Shown: in pieces, positions 1 to 11,516 of the stretch
Layout: the number at the start of each line of letters is the position of its first letter
How positions within the stretch are numbered: position 1 is the stretch's first letter
Notes under the pieces: model-generated
The model's database searches: none
Seen by the model: the letters and a program-made list of their open reading frames with translations, nothing else
What the model was told of the DNA's origin: nothing
Source: Diatrype stigma
Taxonomy: Eukaryota; Ascomycota; Sordariomycetes; Xylariales; Diatrypaceae
Assembly (NCBI GenBank): GCA_022225965.2
Contig: JAKJXP020000129.1
Coordinates: forward strand, 47,983-111,982
Direction: 5' to 3'
DNA length: 64,000 bases
Made by a program: the position numbers and the translations under genes

Positions 1-2302
1 AGGGCATGAGAATGGGCATGTTAGAATGAAGTACGATGAGAACCACGAAGGATGGAGGTCAGAAGGCCTGCGCAAAAAGGCTTTCAGCTTTCAGAAAGAC
101 AGAGAGGCTGAGGAAGGCACCATGTGTCAACACCTCAATTGGTTGATTGATTGAATCGAGGGCCAATGGATGAATGACGCATGCCCCGAACTGGGCAGTC
201 ACCCACCACTGCCACCAGCCAACCCAATCTGCCAATGTTGGAGCTGGTCCAAGCCTCCAGTAAGCTTTCTGGGCCTACAGTCACGGCCCCACTCCCCTTT
301 GTTGTCTTTGCAGCCGGCCGAAAACATCGGGCAACGGTCTTTTACAGCAGCAAAACGACGCATTACCTAGAAAGGTAAGTCTGCCTAATTTGGAACGATA
401 TGATTCGTCCGATCCGAGTGTTAGTGCGCAGTTCAACACAGGATTCAACCAACAAACGCATGTAGACTGTCGGATAGTTCCTAATGAGCTATGATAGAAT
501 ACACCAGTTGTCGTAGATAGAATGCAATGGGTATACCCTCTCCCCTAAATCAGCAGGGTGTTACCCCTTACGACTTTACAAGCGTGTGAAGCTAGAGTTG
601 AATCAGTCTGATCCCCTGTGGCAAGATAATGAGAATAATGAAGAAGAATAAAACGAGCAATAGTATATATATATGCATTAGACAGCAATGGATACTTCCT
701 AGCTCTCATTAGCAAATTCCAGCGAGTATGTTGATGTTGTTGAGTGACGACGATGCTACACACGCGACCCCTTAGTTGACCAACACTCCGAGTTCACACC
801 TTACCAAGTTCAATACTCTCAGCAATAACGCTAAAGACTGCATACAGTCTCAGATATATAATTCACTCACTTTCTATTGTGGGCTAGGCTTGTCGTGGGG
901 GGTCTATACGTATGATAATACAACCCCCGAGTGTGATCACTAGTATCAATCGTGCTGCTGAGATTTTCGGCATCCTCTCTCTTTAGCTAGCTCAGTATCA
1001 GACTCTTAGCCTCTCTGACAAACTAAATGCTGTATACATTTCATTATCTGTGAGGGAAGTATCACCAAGAACCGAAGCCCTGGACATCAGTGATCTCTCT
1101 AGGTCAGTAGGTATCAGCTCCGAGTTTGCAGTGTTAGCACCTCTAGGCCTGCCGATACACATACACCATATGTACACCATCTCCATATGCCAATATTGAC
1201 CAGCTACCAGTCTCACAAGTCATGGCGCTAGCTAGGTAACTACATATACTGTTTGAAGCTGTTCGAACCTACTTGACAGAACAGCTGCTTTTAGCAACAC
1301 GAACGGCAGCCAAGTAGGAATGACACCAGATAGGTCATTGCAGAAACAGCTAAACTATGACAGCAACGGCTGGGGCTCAGGTTCACGGTAATAGTTGATG
1401 CAATAATAGATAGTTAGGTGACGATATCGATCCTACCTACGGCTAGGTAACGGCGATGTAGTAACAAATGGTACCAGGCATTTAGCAGCAGGTAATCCTT
1501 TAAGTCATTAAAATAACGGTATATCATTCACTGCAAGCTGCATCAGATATCTGAAAGAATACACGGCGCGGAGGTCGACATGGTCCTAGCTCGGTCGACG
1601 CCGTATGGTGTATTATGCGGAGATTCCCCGGAGGAAAGGTTTGATTCCTATGGAATGCTCCTTACATCCTAAGACGAAATACTGAAGAAGGCGCTCCAGC
1701 AGGTACCCAATCTAGTAGGTATGTATCACCGGGGCATGTTCGTTTCTGATTTGCTGCCGAGAAGCTTGGGTCAAAGTATACGTACATTGTTCCCTCATAC
1801 AGATATAGGGGGGTAGAAAGGGGGTGTTACATCCAACCGGATGAATGATGTAATTCTTCACTCGGTAACTGGTGACCCAACCAGAAAGAAGATGCTCCTT
1901 CCTTAAGGCATACAATTTCCTTCTCAGAATATGCCTATGTATCTAAAACTCTAAAGGCACTATTTATTTATATCTTGCGTGTAGCTATCTTCGACCGCTC
2001 CCCCAACAAACTTCCACTCCCACAATATCATACCACGCCGTCTATCAATCTGCACTTTATGTGGAATATTGAAAACAACATTCCTTCATCCGCGTACTTA
2101 TAAATAGTCCTTGAATAGGCTTCAGAATACATATATTTCTGCGTACCCCAATTGCCTGTCTCGTGTCATCATCCTCGTTCTCTACCGAGCACCGGGCATT
2201 CGGACGCGCAGTGGAAGGCTAGGTTTCTTTCCGATTCCTTCGTCAGAGCAAGACTAGCAGCCAACCAACTTCGGAAGCTACAAAACCCGCACACCTTTCA
2301 CC
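1..2302. other. gene-free left flank
   Basis: No reading frame with recognisable protein character or plausible splice-joined exons was found here on either strand; the short open frames are AT-rich and look random. The last 200 bases form the promoter and leader of the ankyrin gene that follows. Confidence 0.6.
2099..2106 (+). promoter_or_regulatory. TATA-like box of F-box/ankyrin gene
   Basis: The word TATAAATA lies about 200 bases upstream of the ATG at 2303. The distance would leave a leader of roughly 170 bases, which is normal for filamentous fungi. Only the match to the consensus and its position support it. Confidence 0.35.
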
Positions 2303-4582
2303 ATGCCTGGAATTTCCGAACTTCCAATAGAGCTGTTTGTCATGGTTGCGGAACTGCTTACCGAGCTACACGACATTCATGCCTTCGCCGTTACCTGTCG
2401 CGATACATACGCAGCTCTAGATGGTATGCTCTAGCAATGTGGTATGGGTGTGTTCCCATACATCATCTTCTGGGCCTGCGAGGCCGGCGAATACAAGGTT
2501 GTGAAAGGACTTCTAGCTGCAGGCGCCAATCCGAACCAACGCTTTCGGATGAACGTTGACCGATGCATACAGCAAGATACGGTCACAGCTTGGCTCAGGG
2601 GTACGTACTCTAAGGACCGCAACTTTCTGCATGAAGTCTTCTTCCACCTAGGTGAGGGCATGGACGATACCGGGCGGAGATATCCGCAGGTAAGCCAGCT
2701 TGTAGGCCCGCAGGCAGGCCAGCAGGTAGGCCAGCAGGTAGGCTTGTACCTCTGCCCAAGGGGTGACTGCATCTTCTCTGTCCTGCATAGCGCAGCAAAA
2801 AATGGGCAGCTGTCGACTGTCAAGTTACTCATCCAGCATGGCGCGAATATCGACGCCCGAGCCAGCGCTAACTGTGGACAACCATGTTCCAAAAACCCCG
2901 TCCTGGATCAGAGAAACGATGGGCAACCAGCACAATGGACACCGCTTCACACAGCGATCAGCAATGGACATTCAGATGTCGCCATTTATCTCCTTGAGCA
3001 GGGTGCCAGCACCCGTTGCAACCGTACCAACCGACAAACTAACGCATTACACTACGCTGCAGCATATGGGTTGATTGAGGTTGCCCAGATCCTGGTGCAT
3101 GGCCCGCATCGACTCGACATCAATGAGCAGGATGCTCGTGGTCTCAGTCCACTTGCCTACGCTCACATGAGAGAGGACTCGGGCGCCATGGTGGACTGGC
3201 TTCTCGAGAATGGCGCCAACGTCAATTTGGACCTAGGCCGTGGTTGCACAGTCCTTCACATAGCCTGCTATCACCTCTGGTATAAGGAAGTGGTGAAGCT
3301 CGTCGAGTCCGGCGCGGAGGTGAACAAGCCCATTCAGCTGGTGAGCTCACCTGTGATACTGACTAACGACAAACCTGTCTGCCTTCGCCCGTTGGAGTTT
3401 TGTTGTGGCTTGTACCCGGCGGTCAGATTATGGTACGAGGATAAATTCACCCATCAGAGACCATTGCTGACATTGGCGGACTGCTTTCACACGAGCACGA
3501 AGTTGGCAACATACCTGATTGGAGTTGGTGCTGATGTGCATCCTCTCGCGACACCTGGTGCTTCTTCTCCTCTGGTCACTGCTTCGGCCAACCGACACAT
3601 ACAGCTTATGACCCTCCTCGCCAACTCTGGAGCCAGAATCGGCGAGCTGGATGGTCGGGGACATCTCCCATTGGTTGCTGCGGCAACTCACAACATCACC
3701 AACTACACCACGAACGTATCGGTCTATTTCGAGAAAGGCGAACTGCCTCATGCTGCCATGTTATGGCTTATACGACGCGGGGCAGATGTGAACCAGAAAG
3801 ACCAGCATTCGAACACGGCATTGCGAGAAACATTGATAGGTGATACAGGAGGCCCACAGCTCAAGGATAGTGAGGGCTGGTTTCGGGGACAGTATCATCA
3901 ACTTCAGGAACTACTCCACAGCGGAGCGACATTTTCGCAGGATATGGGTCCGGCATTTCCCATAGATTACATACGGAAGGCCTTCAACGAGAGGAATTTC
4001 GACGAATGTCGACGCTTGGGCGGCGGTCATGGTATTCCGCTGTTCTACGACCTCCTCGCGGAGGCCCAAGCAATGTCATACGTTCTCCCCAAGTTTTATC
4101 GTGTACAGAAGTACTACGATGACTGGTTTGCATATCACCTCGACATCCTCGGGCTCCATCGTGCTTGGCGCCGCAAAAACAATGTGGAGTCCACGGTCCA
4201 GGACCTTCAGCAGGCCCTCCAATTCATCCTGGCAAAAACCCAAGGGGCGAACATTTTGCTCCAGCACCGACAGTTTCTCTGGGCTTGCACCAAGTACGCA
4301 GATTCCGGCATGGCAGATGTACTGCTAGATGCCGGAGTTACATTCCCTTTGGACTGGGTGGAGGACGGCAAGACGGTGCTCCACAACGTCTGCAATGCCG
4401 CTACCCCTACAGCTTGGAAGTTGGCTCAGAAGCTGATCGACAAGGGAGCAAATGTCGACCGTGGCTGTCCGGCTCTCCTTGCGTGGGAGTTGGGGAAGAA
4501 GGACCTCTATCACCTTTTCATAAGGAACGGAGCGGATGTACCTTTCGAAGATCCGTGGAATCCCCCAGACCCTGTGGTTTGA
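2303..4582 (+). pseudogene. F-box/ankyrin-repeat protein interrupted by an in-frame stop
   Basis: The ATG at 2303 opens a 43-residue F-box-like segment (LPIELFVMVAELL...FAVTCRDTY). It is followed by TAG at 2432-2434. The same frame then continues without interruption from the ATG at 2444 to the TGA at 4580-4582, giving 712 residues of ankyrin repeats of the type LHSAAKNGQLSTVKLLIQHG, LHTAISNGHSDVAIYLLEQG and VLHIACYHLWYKEVVKLVESG. F-box plus ankyrin is a standard fungal architecture, probably a substrate adaptor of an SCF ubiquitin ligase. The stop sits exactly in the linker (GML-stop-QCGMGVFPY) where a tyrosine codon would fit, so a point nonsense mutation or sequencing error is likely. A downstream start at 2444 would make an ankyrin-only protein. 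No intron consistent with the frame removes the stop. An odd in-frame 12-bp repeat at 2700-2745 encodes a GQQVGQQV-type stretch. Confidence 0.7.
2697..2747 (+). repeat. 12-bp tandem repeat inside ankyrin gene
   Basis: Three imperfect copies of a CAGGTAGGCCAG unit encode a short Gly/Gln/Val-rich insertion between two ankyrin units. It looks like a slippage insertion that kept the frame. A candidate splice donor GTAAGC at 2690 precedes it, but joining it to the AG sites at 2760 or 2790 breaks the frame. Confidence 0.6.
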
Positions 4583-5058
4583 GAAACTTCCCACTAGGAC
4601 TGAGTAAACTATCAGACTTGAATTGGCCGGTTATGGGTTGGTTAATGACTGGGCTTACTCGGAAGCATTGGGGTGGGGGGGTATCGGAGTCGTTTGGATG
4701 ATACCTTGAAGAGCGTTAAGAAGAACATTGGCAGGAGGTTTGGATGAACATAAGCAAAAATGGCGTAGGGGACGGAAGACATCGGAGGCGTGCTCAGGGT
4801 ATTGTATTCATAAGTACTACGGTGGAAATGAATTGCATCAATGATCATATTAGCTAGCATCCACTCTCGAGTGAGCGAGTCTGTAGGGAACTACAAATAC
4901 ATGTTGCATCACTAGTCTGACATGGCGACGCCCCTTGAACAAGGGTTGTTAAAGTTAAATGAAGTCAAGTGTACAACGCTTTATGTTCTACAAGAAGTAT
5001 ATAGTATCCACCTTCATGGAGTCCTGGATTAATCACCAATCATTAGATACATTGCTCT
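4583..5058. other. intergenic spacer between convergent genes
   Basis: This is the 3' region of the ankyrin gene (plus strand) and of the PDI-like gene (minus strand), which converge here. No further gene or structured element is visible. Confidence 0.6.
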
Positions 5059-6727
5059 CTAGAGCTCGTCCCGGCCACCGATTCCGATGTTGACACCTGG
5101 TATCTTCTTCATAGAGACGCTACGTGTTGCCTTGAGGCGTCCTCCGAGGTCGTCATAAGAAGTCGTGACACCAGGGGGAGTCCAAGGTTTCACACGTCCC
5201 TGCCACCTAAAGAACTGATGTTAGCGTTCACCAGGTATCTCAAGAAAGTAAATTGAGGTCATGATAGCTGGAAGTTATACGTTCCAACTCACACGAGTTC
5301 CGGATTATATGGCGATTACTTACACATCTAAGCCCCAGCCCTGAAGTTCACTGGGCGTCAATCCACGGTTTTTGGGATACGGATATATCCTGTCTTTGAA
5401 GATCTGATGCACAGCACCGGAGGGGAAGACATCGGGTTCTAGGCCGAGCTTTGCTGGTAGGTCAGGGAACTCAAGAGGGTCGACAGTGACCATCGTCAAG
5501 GTATCGTAGTAGCCACGGGCAGTCTTCATGAGTGTTTTGCGAAGGTCAGACCGTTCCTGCTCCGTCGCCGCAAACACGTAGACCATAGGCCAGCCACGCT
5601 AGGGGGAGATGTGCTTAGCATAACTTCGGCACATGCTAGAGCAGAGGGCTTCGGTGAGTTAGCTTACATCTAGGAATCTCTGGTGAGTGTGCGGAAGCAG
5701 CTCTCCTATTATAGGCCTGGATGCTTCCTTGACGAACTTCTCGAGCGAATCAACATCTGTGAGACCCTGGAGATCGTGGGTGTCGCCATCGAGGGGCTTG
5801 ATGCATTTGACGGCTGGCGCTGACAATTTCTCGGCTGCGATAGCTGCTGCGTCCGTCACCAAGCCGAAGGTGAACTCGTCGCGGTACTTCGCTGCGATGT
5901 TGAGGAAAGCGCTTCTCGAACTCTCATCATCTGTGTCGAGATATGCGATGAAGACCGTCTCGTCAGACTCCTTGAAGGCCCCTAGCGAGTCTGCAGTGAC
6001 CTCCGAGACGACTGGGCGCTGTGCTCGACGAATCCAAGCCGAGATCCTGTGAGTCATTAGTATGGCAGGTACGTATGTAAGCGGGCGTATCTCAGCACGA
6101 TGTTTGGGGTGACACCAAACCCTGAAGCTCTCCGAGGCCCCTTGTATGCCGATGCAACCTCGCCTTTGACGAAGAGTTTCAATACAGAAGAAGGCGAAGA
6201 TGTCCCATAGGAATTGCATAGAGACAAATCAGCCTCGCAGTCGATGCTGATGAACTCGACTCCGGCCTCTGAGCGGGCGAGCGCCCATTCTGCTTCCAGA
6301 CTCTGGGTTGTCTTACTATTTGCGCATCTCGGTCTTTAGTTCAAGCGACGATATAATGAAAAACGAAATAGAAACACGCGACATACTTACTCTGAGGCCT
6401 GTGGTAGTCATCAGGTGATATGCCAGGACCTGTCAGTCTCTTCTTCTCCTTAGGCAGGTCTAGCCCAACATCAAATAGACCTGATAATAAGGGCGCTGGT
6501 GCGGCTTACAAAAATGACTAGAAAAAGAAGCGACGGCAACTTGTTAGCGATCAAGCGCAAAATGAATATGTGGTCTGGTCTACCCGCTCCTCGAACTCAC
6601 GGGCAGCTACGAGCACATCGTGCTTCTCGAGCGAAGACGCCAGTTCGCCCCCGGTTACATGTTCCCAACCCGAAGCGAGAGCCGTCAGGGCGAGAAGCCA
6701 ACCGAGAGGTAAATGGAGATGAACCAT
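5059..6727 (-). CDS. PDI-like ER protein lacking the CxxC active site, RDEL terminus
   Basis: The model has seven exons: 6601-6727, 6510-6517, 6391-6398, 6121-6315, 5668-6046, 5324-5598 and 5059-5206. They sum to 380 codons. The protein starts with a signal peptide (MVHLHLPLGWLLALTALASG) and shows a degenerate thioredoxin a-domain (HVTGGELASSLEKHDVLVA, then SLEAEWALAR...FISIDC, then LKLFVKGE), followed by b/b'-type thioredoxin folds. It ends in GGRDEL, a KDEL-class ER retrieval signal. A catalytic PDI would have a CGHC between the VLVA strand and SLEAEW; no reading of this stretch provides a CxxC. It is therefore best read as a redox-inactive PDI-like lumenal protein of the kind common in sordariomycetes, perhaps a chaperone or holdase (inference). 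The two 8-nt exons are the only combination of consensus splice sites that keeps the frame. The donor at 6120 (GTTTGG) is weak. Confidence 0.75.
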
Positions 6728-7254
6728 GGTAATATATGCTCACAGTGTTGTTGTATCTAACAAAAAAATGGTGATGATTTGTCGACATTGGAAATTTTAT
6801 CTATCAGAGCTACGAATCGCGGGGCGTTACCCCTGAAAGCTTGGCGCGTCTTCGCCTGTTTGATCACTGCATGATGACATTTTAAAGGCTAAGCAAGCTT
6901 ATCCAATGGACAAGGTTCGCGTAACATTCTTGATTCCGGCTTCTTATTAGCGGCATCTCGATCTGCCAGTTGCCTTTCGGATCGTTTACTGTTGTCACTA
7001 TGAAGACGGTTTATTTCAGTAGGAATACAGGATATAGGACAAATTCCGTTAATAATGTAATAGTATTTAATAGTTGAAGCAGTGATGTTGCCGCTATCTC
7101 AATGATGAGGTCTAGATGTGGTATCTAAGTAAATCCAACCGAAACGCCCACCCCAATGCTATTCTAACCGTCTATAATGCTGCTAACCGTCCGTCATATA
7201 TCCGTCATATAATCCGAGATATCATCATTACGTCCGCTCATAGAGCAAGACCGC
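6728..7254. other. PDI-like promoter and MFS 3' region
   Basis: This is the spacer between the start of the PDI-like gene and the end of the MFS gene, both on the minus strand. It is AT-richer than the flanking exons. I see no gene in it. Confidence 0.55.
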
Positions 7255-9155
7255 CTATTGGTTCCTCGTGCGGAATACGCTTCCCTGCCCTATACTCTCG
7301 TTATCATCGTTCTTCTCGTCGTCGCCATCGTCATTGACGTCTTTCTCTCTCTGAGCCGCCTCGGTGGCGGCGCCGGCGCCAGCGGGCTGAGCCACGGCCT
7401 CGGACCGCATCTTGTCCAGGACGGCGGCGGCCTCGGAAGCAAACTTGCACCGGAGCCTGATCTGCTTGCCGTAGTGGTAGAAGAGGAACGGGAAAGGCAG
7501 GCACGCGATCGCCAGGAAGGCGGGGATCGAGCTCGCCCAGTGTATGCCGAGGCGCGTGTACATCTGCGTCGTGAAGAGCGGGAACGCCGCGCCGAACAGC
7601 GATCGCAGGACCGAGTTGGCTGCCAGGACGGAAGCCGCGTAGAGCACATCTGTTTCTCTTGATTAGCCGCAGGAACGCAGGTGGGAGATAAGGGCGATTG
7701 GTAGGAAAACTCACAGGAATCGATCAGGTAGTTCATGAGACTGAGGAACACAAGCACCAAGCCCGCGGCGAAGAAGGCAGTGCCGATGATCGGCACGATC
7801 CAATGGATGTTGGTGCCGTTCGTCCAGGCGAACCAGAACAGGCCGACGGGAAGCAGGACCGAGCCGATCAAAGCGGGCGGCAGTCTCGCCTCCGGAGGCG
7901 CGTGGCCCCCGTTGGCCGCGGAGACCTTCCCGTACCGCGTGTTGTCGTAGGCGCTGTAGCCGACGGCGCCCATCATGCCGACGGCGATGCCGAGGAAGGC
8001 CAGGCCGCCGATGCCGGGGGACCAGCCGCGCTGCTTCTGGAAGACGATGGGGAAGGCGGCGAAGCACATGTACAGGGTGCCGTACAGGATGGCCATGTAG
8101 ACGGCGGTGAGGAAGACGATGGGCTCGCGGAACAGCAGCACCCAGGGGCGCGAGAGCGCCACGCGGAACTCCTGCGCCACCGTCTTCTTCGGCCGCCCCG
8201 CGTCCACCTTGGACAGGTACACCTTGCCCGTCATCTGGGTCAGCTTCTCGGCCCGGCGCCGCAGCAGGATCGGCGCGTACGTCTCCGGCACGAGCAGCGA
8301 GCAGATGATCCACAGAAGGCCGGTGAACGCCGCCATCAGGCCCTCGACCCAGCGCCAGCCTCCCGCTTGGCCCAGGAAGCCGCCGGCGATGGGCCCGATC
8401 GACGGGCCTAGGAAGGGCGCCGTCGCGAAAATCGCAGTTGCCAGGCCTCGTTCTGAGGCGCTGAACATGTCGGCGATCCTATAGTCATGGCGAAAATAAG
8501 TTAGTATGCCATTTTCTTCTTTTGTTCTCTTCACAAAGGAGAAAATTGGTTAGGGAGTTACGTACACGCCTCCCGAGTTCGTCAGGGGAGAGGAGCCGAA
8601 CGTGCCGGCGAAGAAGCGGAGGACGATGAGGCTCTGGATGTTCGGGGCGCCGGCGGCGCCGCCGTTGAAAGCCGTGAGGGCCATGTACGTGATGAAGAAG
8701 AGGATCTGGCGGCCGTACATCTCGGACAGGGGCGCCCAGATCAGGGGACCCAAGGCGAAGCCGACGACGAAGAGCGAGATGCCCAGGATGCCGATCTCCT
8801 GGACGACGCCAAACTCGCGGAGGACCTCGCTGATGCCGCCCGAGTAGGCGGTCGAGACGAAGGCCACGGCGAGGACGGCGAAGGCCTGGAGGACGGTGAT
8901 GGACCACTTCTTGCGCTGGGAGAAGGCCATCGGGTTCTTCGGGTCGTCGGGGAGGAAGTCGACGACGTAGGGGTTCTCCTCGGTGCCCGCGCCGCTGTAC
9001 TTCCACGCCAACACGGCCTCGGTGACGCCGGCCTGGTCGAACTGGCGCTGGAAATACGACATCCCCTGTCTCGGCTTGTTCGATTCTAGGTCGCCTGGCC
9101 GCCCGGCTTCCGTCACCGTCGCCGACGACGCGGAGGATATTGGTGGTGAGGACAT
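7255..9155 (-). CDS. MFS transporter, DHA1 drug:H+ antiporter type
   Basis: Exons 8566-9155, 7715-8478 and 7255-7649 give 582 residues. A hydrophilic N-terminus carries the family-typical stretch [14 protein letters not shown] just before the first transmembrane helix. Motif A appears as LSEMYGRQ at about residues 143-150, and [18 protein letters not shown] follows as in fungal DHA1 proteins of the polyamine/fluconazole pump class. Roughly twelve hydrophobic segments are visible, with a cytosolic central loop rich in Lys/Arg after [13 protein letters not shown]. The C-terminal tail is Ala-rich and acidic. It most likely exports drugs, toxins or polyamines by proton antiport at the plasma membrane; the substrate cannot be told. 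Introns have donors GTACGT and GTGAGT. The start at 9155 is preferred over an in-frame ATG 17 codons upstream because its context and length suit the family. Coding GC is high. Confidence 0.88.
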
Positions 9156-9496
9156 CTTTTCGGTATAGTTCGCGTGCGCGTATATAGGGGGTGGGGTGGG
9201 GGGCAATGCCCAGATAGGGGGGAGGTTAGCTACTGAGAAAGAAAAAAGCTCGAATAAGACAGATCAACGACCTATGCTAACATACGACTCTCTTTCTCAG
9301 CTGGAACCTTATCTCAAGCGGGGGGGGCCATGGTTATATATCGACATCAAACGTTTAATCACACACACACTAGACGCATCCACCAGCCGAGCTTGATCGG
9401 GGCCCGATGCAGTTCGATTCCCCGAACAACGGGGGATACCACATAAGCCAGCGTCTTTTGGGTGGGCCTCGGGCTACGAGCGGGTATACATATTAC

Positions 9497-9532
9497 AGTA
9501 GTATACTATAGTAGTATACTATAGTAGTATAC
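9497..9532. repeat. 13-bp tandem repeat
   Basis: Nearly three exact copies of AGTAGTATACTAT occur in the promoter region of the MFS gene. The unit contains the palindrome AGTATACT. Confidence 0.85.
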
Positions 9533-10102
9533 TCTATTTGAAATCAAAGGTCGGACTTTTCTCTTACTAGTTGGCTGGTACCATTGTTTTTTTATGCAAG
9601 CTCAGCGGAAGGACCCAGCCCGTCTCACATCCGCCCGGAGCCAGAACCAACCTTTCTTATAGACTCGCTCATGGACAAAGGATTAACACCGTCTAAATCC
9701 GCCCTCGACCCATTCATTCATTGACCCATTGCCATCGCCACGGGTCTTATGACGTTGCCTCTTACATACTATGTAGTATACGCATGCGGCACTGCACTTT
9801 CGATATGTCGTTCCCGAGATCCCGCTGATCTTTGCCTTGGGTACACAGCATAACAGCCGCATCGTTCCCGATAACGCACCCATCCCGCCGGACTAAGCTT
9901 TGCGGCTGGCTCTGGCTGCCCCTGTGATGCTACACATAGGTACACTATATGTTACTTACGAAATATTCACCGACACCATGAACTAATATGCTAATATGCT
10001 AATGAATACTAAGCCTTTTCATTAGTAAGAGGCTATACTTAGCGCATACCAGCAGGCGGGTAACTTTTTTGAAACAGTGTCAAGAAGCGCGTAGGTATCG
10101 CA

Positions 10103-10150
10103 TATGAGTGCGTATGAGTGCGTATGAATGGGTGTGAGTGTGTATGAGTT
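10103..10150. repeat. 10-bp imperfect tandem repeat
   Basis: About five copies of a TATGAGTGCG-like unit sit in the intergenic region, with drift toward TGTGAGTGTG at the right end. Confidence 0.6.
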
Positions 10151-11274
10151 CCTGACAGTACAGCCATGATCAAACGCTGGATGGCATCACCTACGACCAC
10201 ATCATGCGATCACGACAGGAATTGGTGGGCACTAACCAACAGTTCGGTCCTATTTCCACATAGTTATCTCACAGCTGGGGCCCTCTTACCCGCAGCGCTC
10301 GCTTTGGAAGAGAGAAAAAGGAAAAATTACTTGATGAGGGGCGTGAAGCTAGCACTAGTAAGTCTGATGAGCCGAGGTCTGGAAAAGACGCCTCAGACTT
10401 ATACGTATTTTTTATTGAAGGCTTGGCGCTTTTCCTCAGCTTGATCTACGGCCTAGTACGAGTTGAGCGGTAGGGTGCATGCTGCATGCCATACTAGGAA
10501 CCGCCATACTAAGGTATCATGTATACATAACGACGGCTCGGCGCCTCGGTACGGTAGAGACGTAGGCCTGGAATCTTTCCGAGGGCGACATCCCTGCGCT
10601 TGGCTACCCGCGCAGCCACGCCAAGCACGCCAAGCACGCCAACGACTTCTCGAAACGGAGAAGAAAGAAAAAGAAGAAAAAGTAATTACAGAAAACATTC
10701 AGGCCTCGGCTCACTCATACCCAAGTTACATACATAGTATGCGGAGATAGATAGATATACTATGTATACTACCTAGGTATCTAGGAAGCACGAAGGTCTT
10801 ATAAGTGGTATGTACCTAGGTATGTATATCAATGCAGACCCATTTGAGTCATCTGAACTTCTTCTAAGCATTTCTTTACGGTTGATGGTGGAGATTTGTG
10901 TCCCTGATGACCAAAACTATCGGCTTCGTAGGCGCCGATCTTACCGAGGGGCATTTATGATCACGATTGACGTAAATGACACCGCCGGGATTGAGGGGAT
11001 TGGGGGCGGGATTCGGCTTGGTAACGATTCCGGGCCTCCACCCCGTTGTATCCATCGTGGATGCGATGATCGTCCCGAACCCCGTCCCGGCGATAGGCAC
11101 CTGCAACGAGTGGTCGATCATTCGGGCCTGGACGCAATTTCGGGTGTTACCTGTCGCGGCTTCTAACATGATAGTAAGCGTAGAACTAATGCAATTGCTA
11201 TTGCCATTCTACCGTATATCGTTGCATCCTGGCGCAACAGTGATAACCTGGCCCAAATGGTTCCAATCCAACTT

Positions 11275-11322
11275 GTATGTAGGTATGTAGGTGTGTATTT
11301 ATGTATGTATGTACATATGTAC
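11275..11322. repeat. TATG/TAGG-rich microsatellite
   Basis: An imperfect four-base repeat mixing GTAT and GTAG words lies about 200 bases upstream of RCM1. Confidence 0.6.
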
Positions 11323-11516
11323 CAACCTACCCACCAAGCGTACAATCGATAAGGAAGATAAGGAAGCTTTATCGTCGACGGGCCAAATACAGTTGCAGTT
11401 TTAGGCCCAACTGATACGGATGCTGATAAGATTCTTCCCGACATCCACATCGACAGCTCCCGGGCCGTCGCGATTGAGATGCCATTGAACATGCACCCGC
11501 CGCAGGATCGCCAACC

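Larger units (their letters stand above)
9156..11516. other. divergent intergenic region (MFS / RCM1)
   Basis: This 2.4 kb spacer separates the divergently transcribed MFS and RCM1 genes. It holds several short tandem repeats and CCTAGGTA-type words, but no reading frame with protein character. Confidence 0.6.

Noticed and set aside
7698..8411. 237-codon plus-strand frame opposite the MFS gene
   Set aside because: It is an antisense shadow of the GC-rich MFS exon: Arg/Gly/Ala/Glu-rich, without domains, and the MFS reading is unambiguous.
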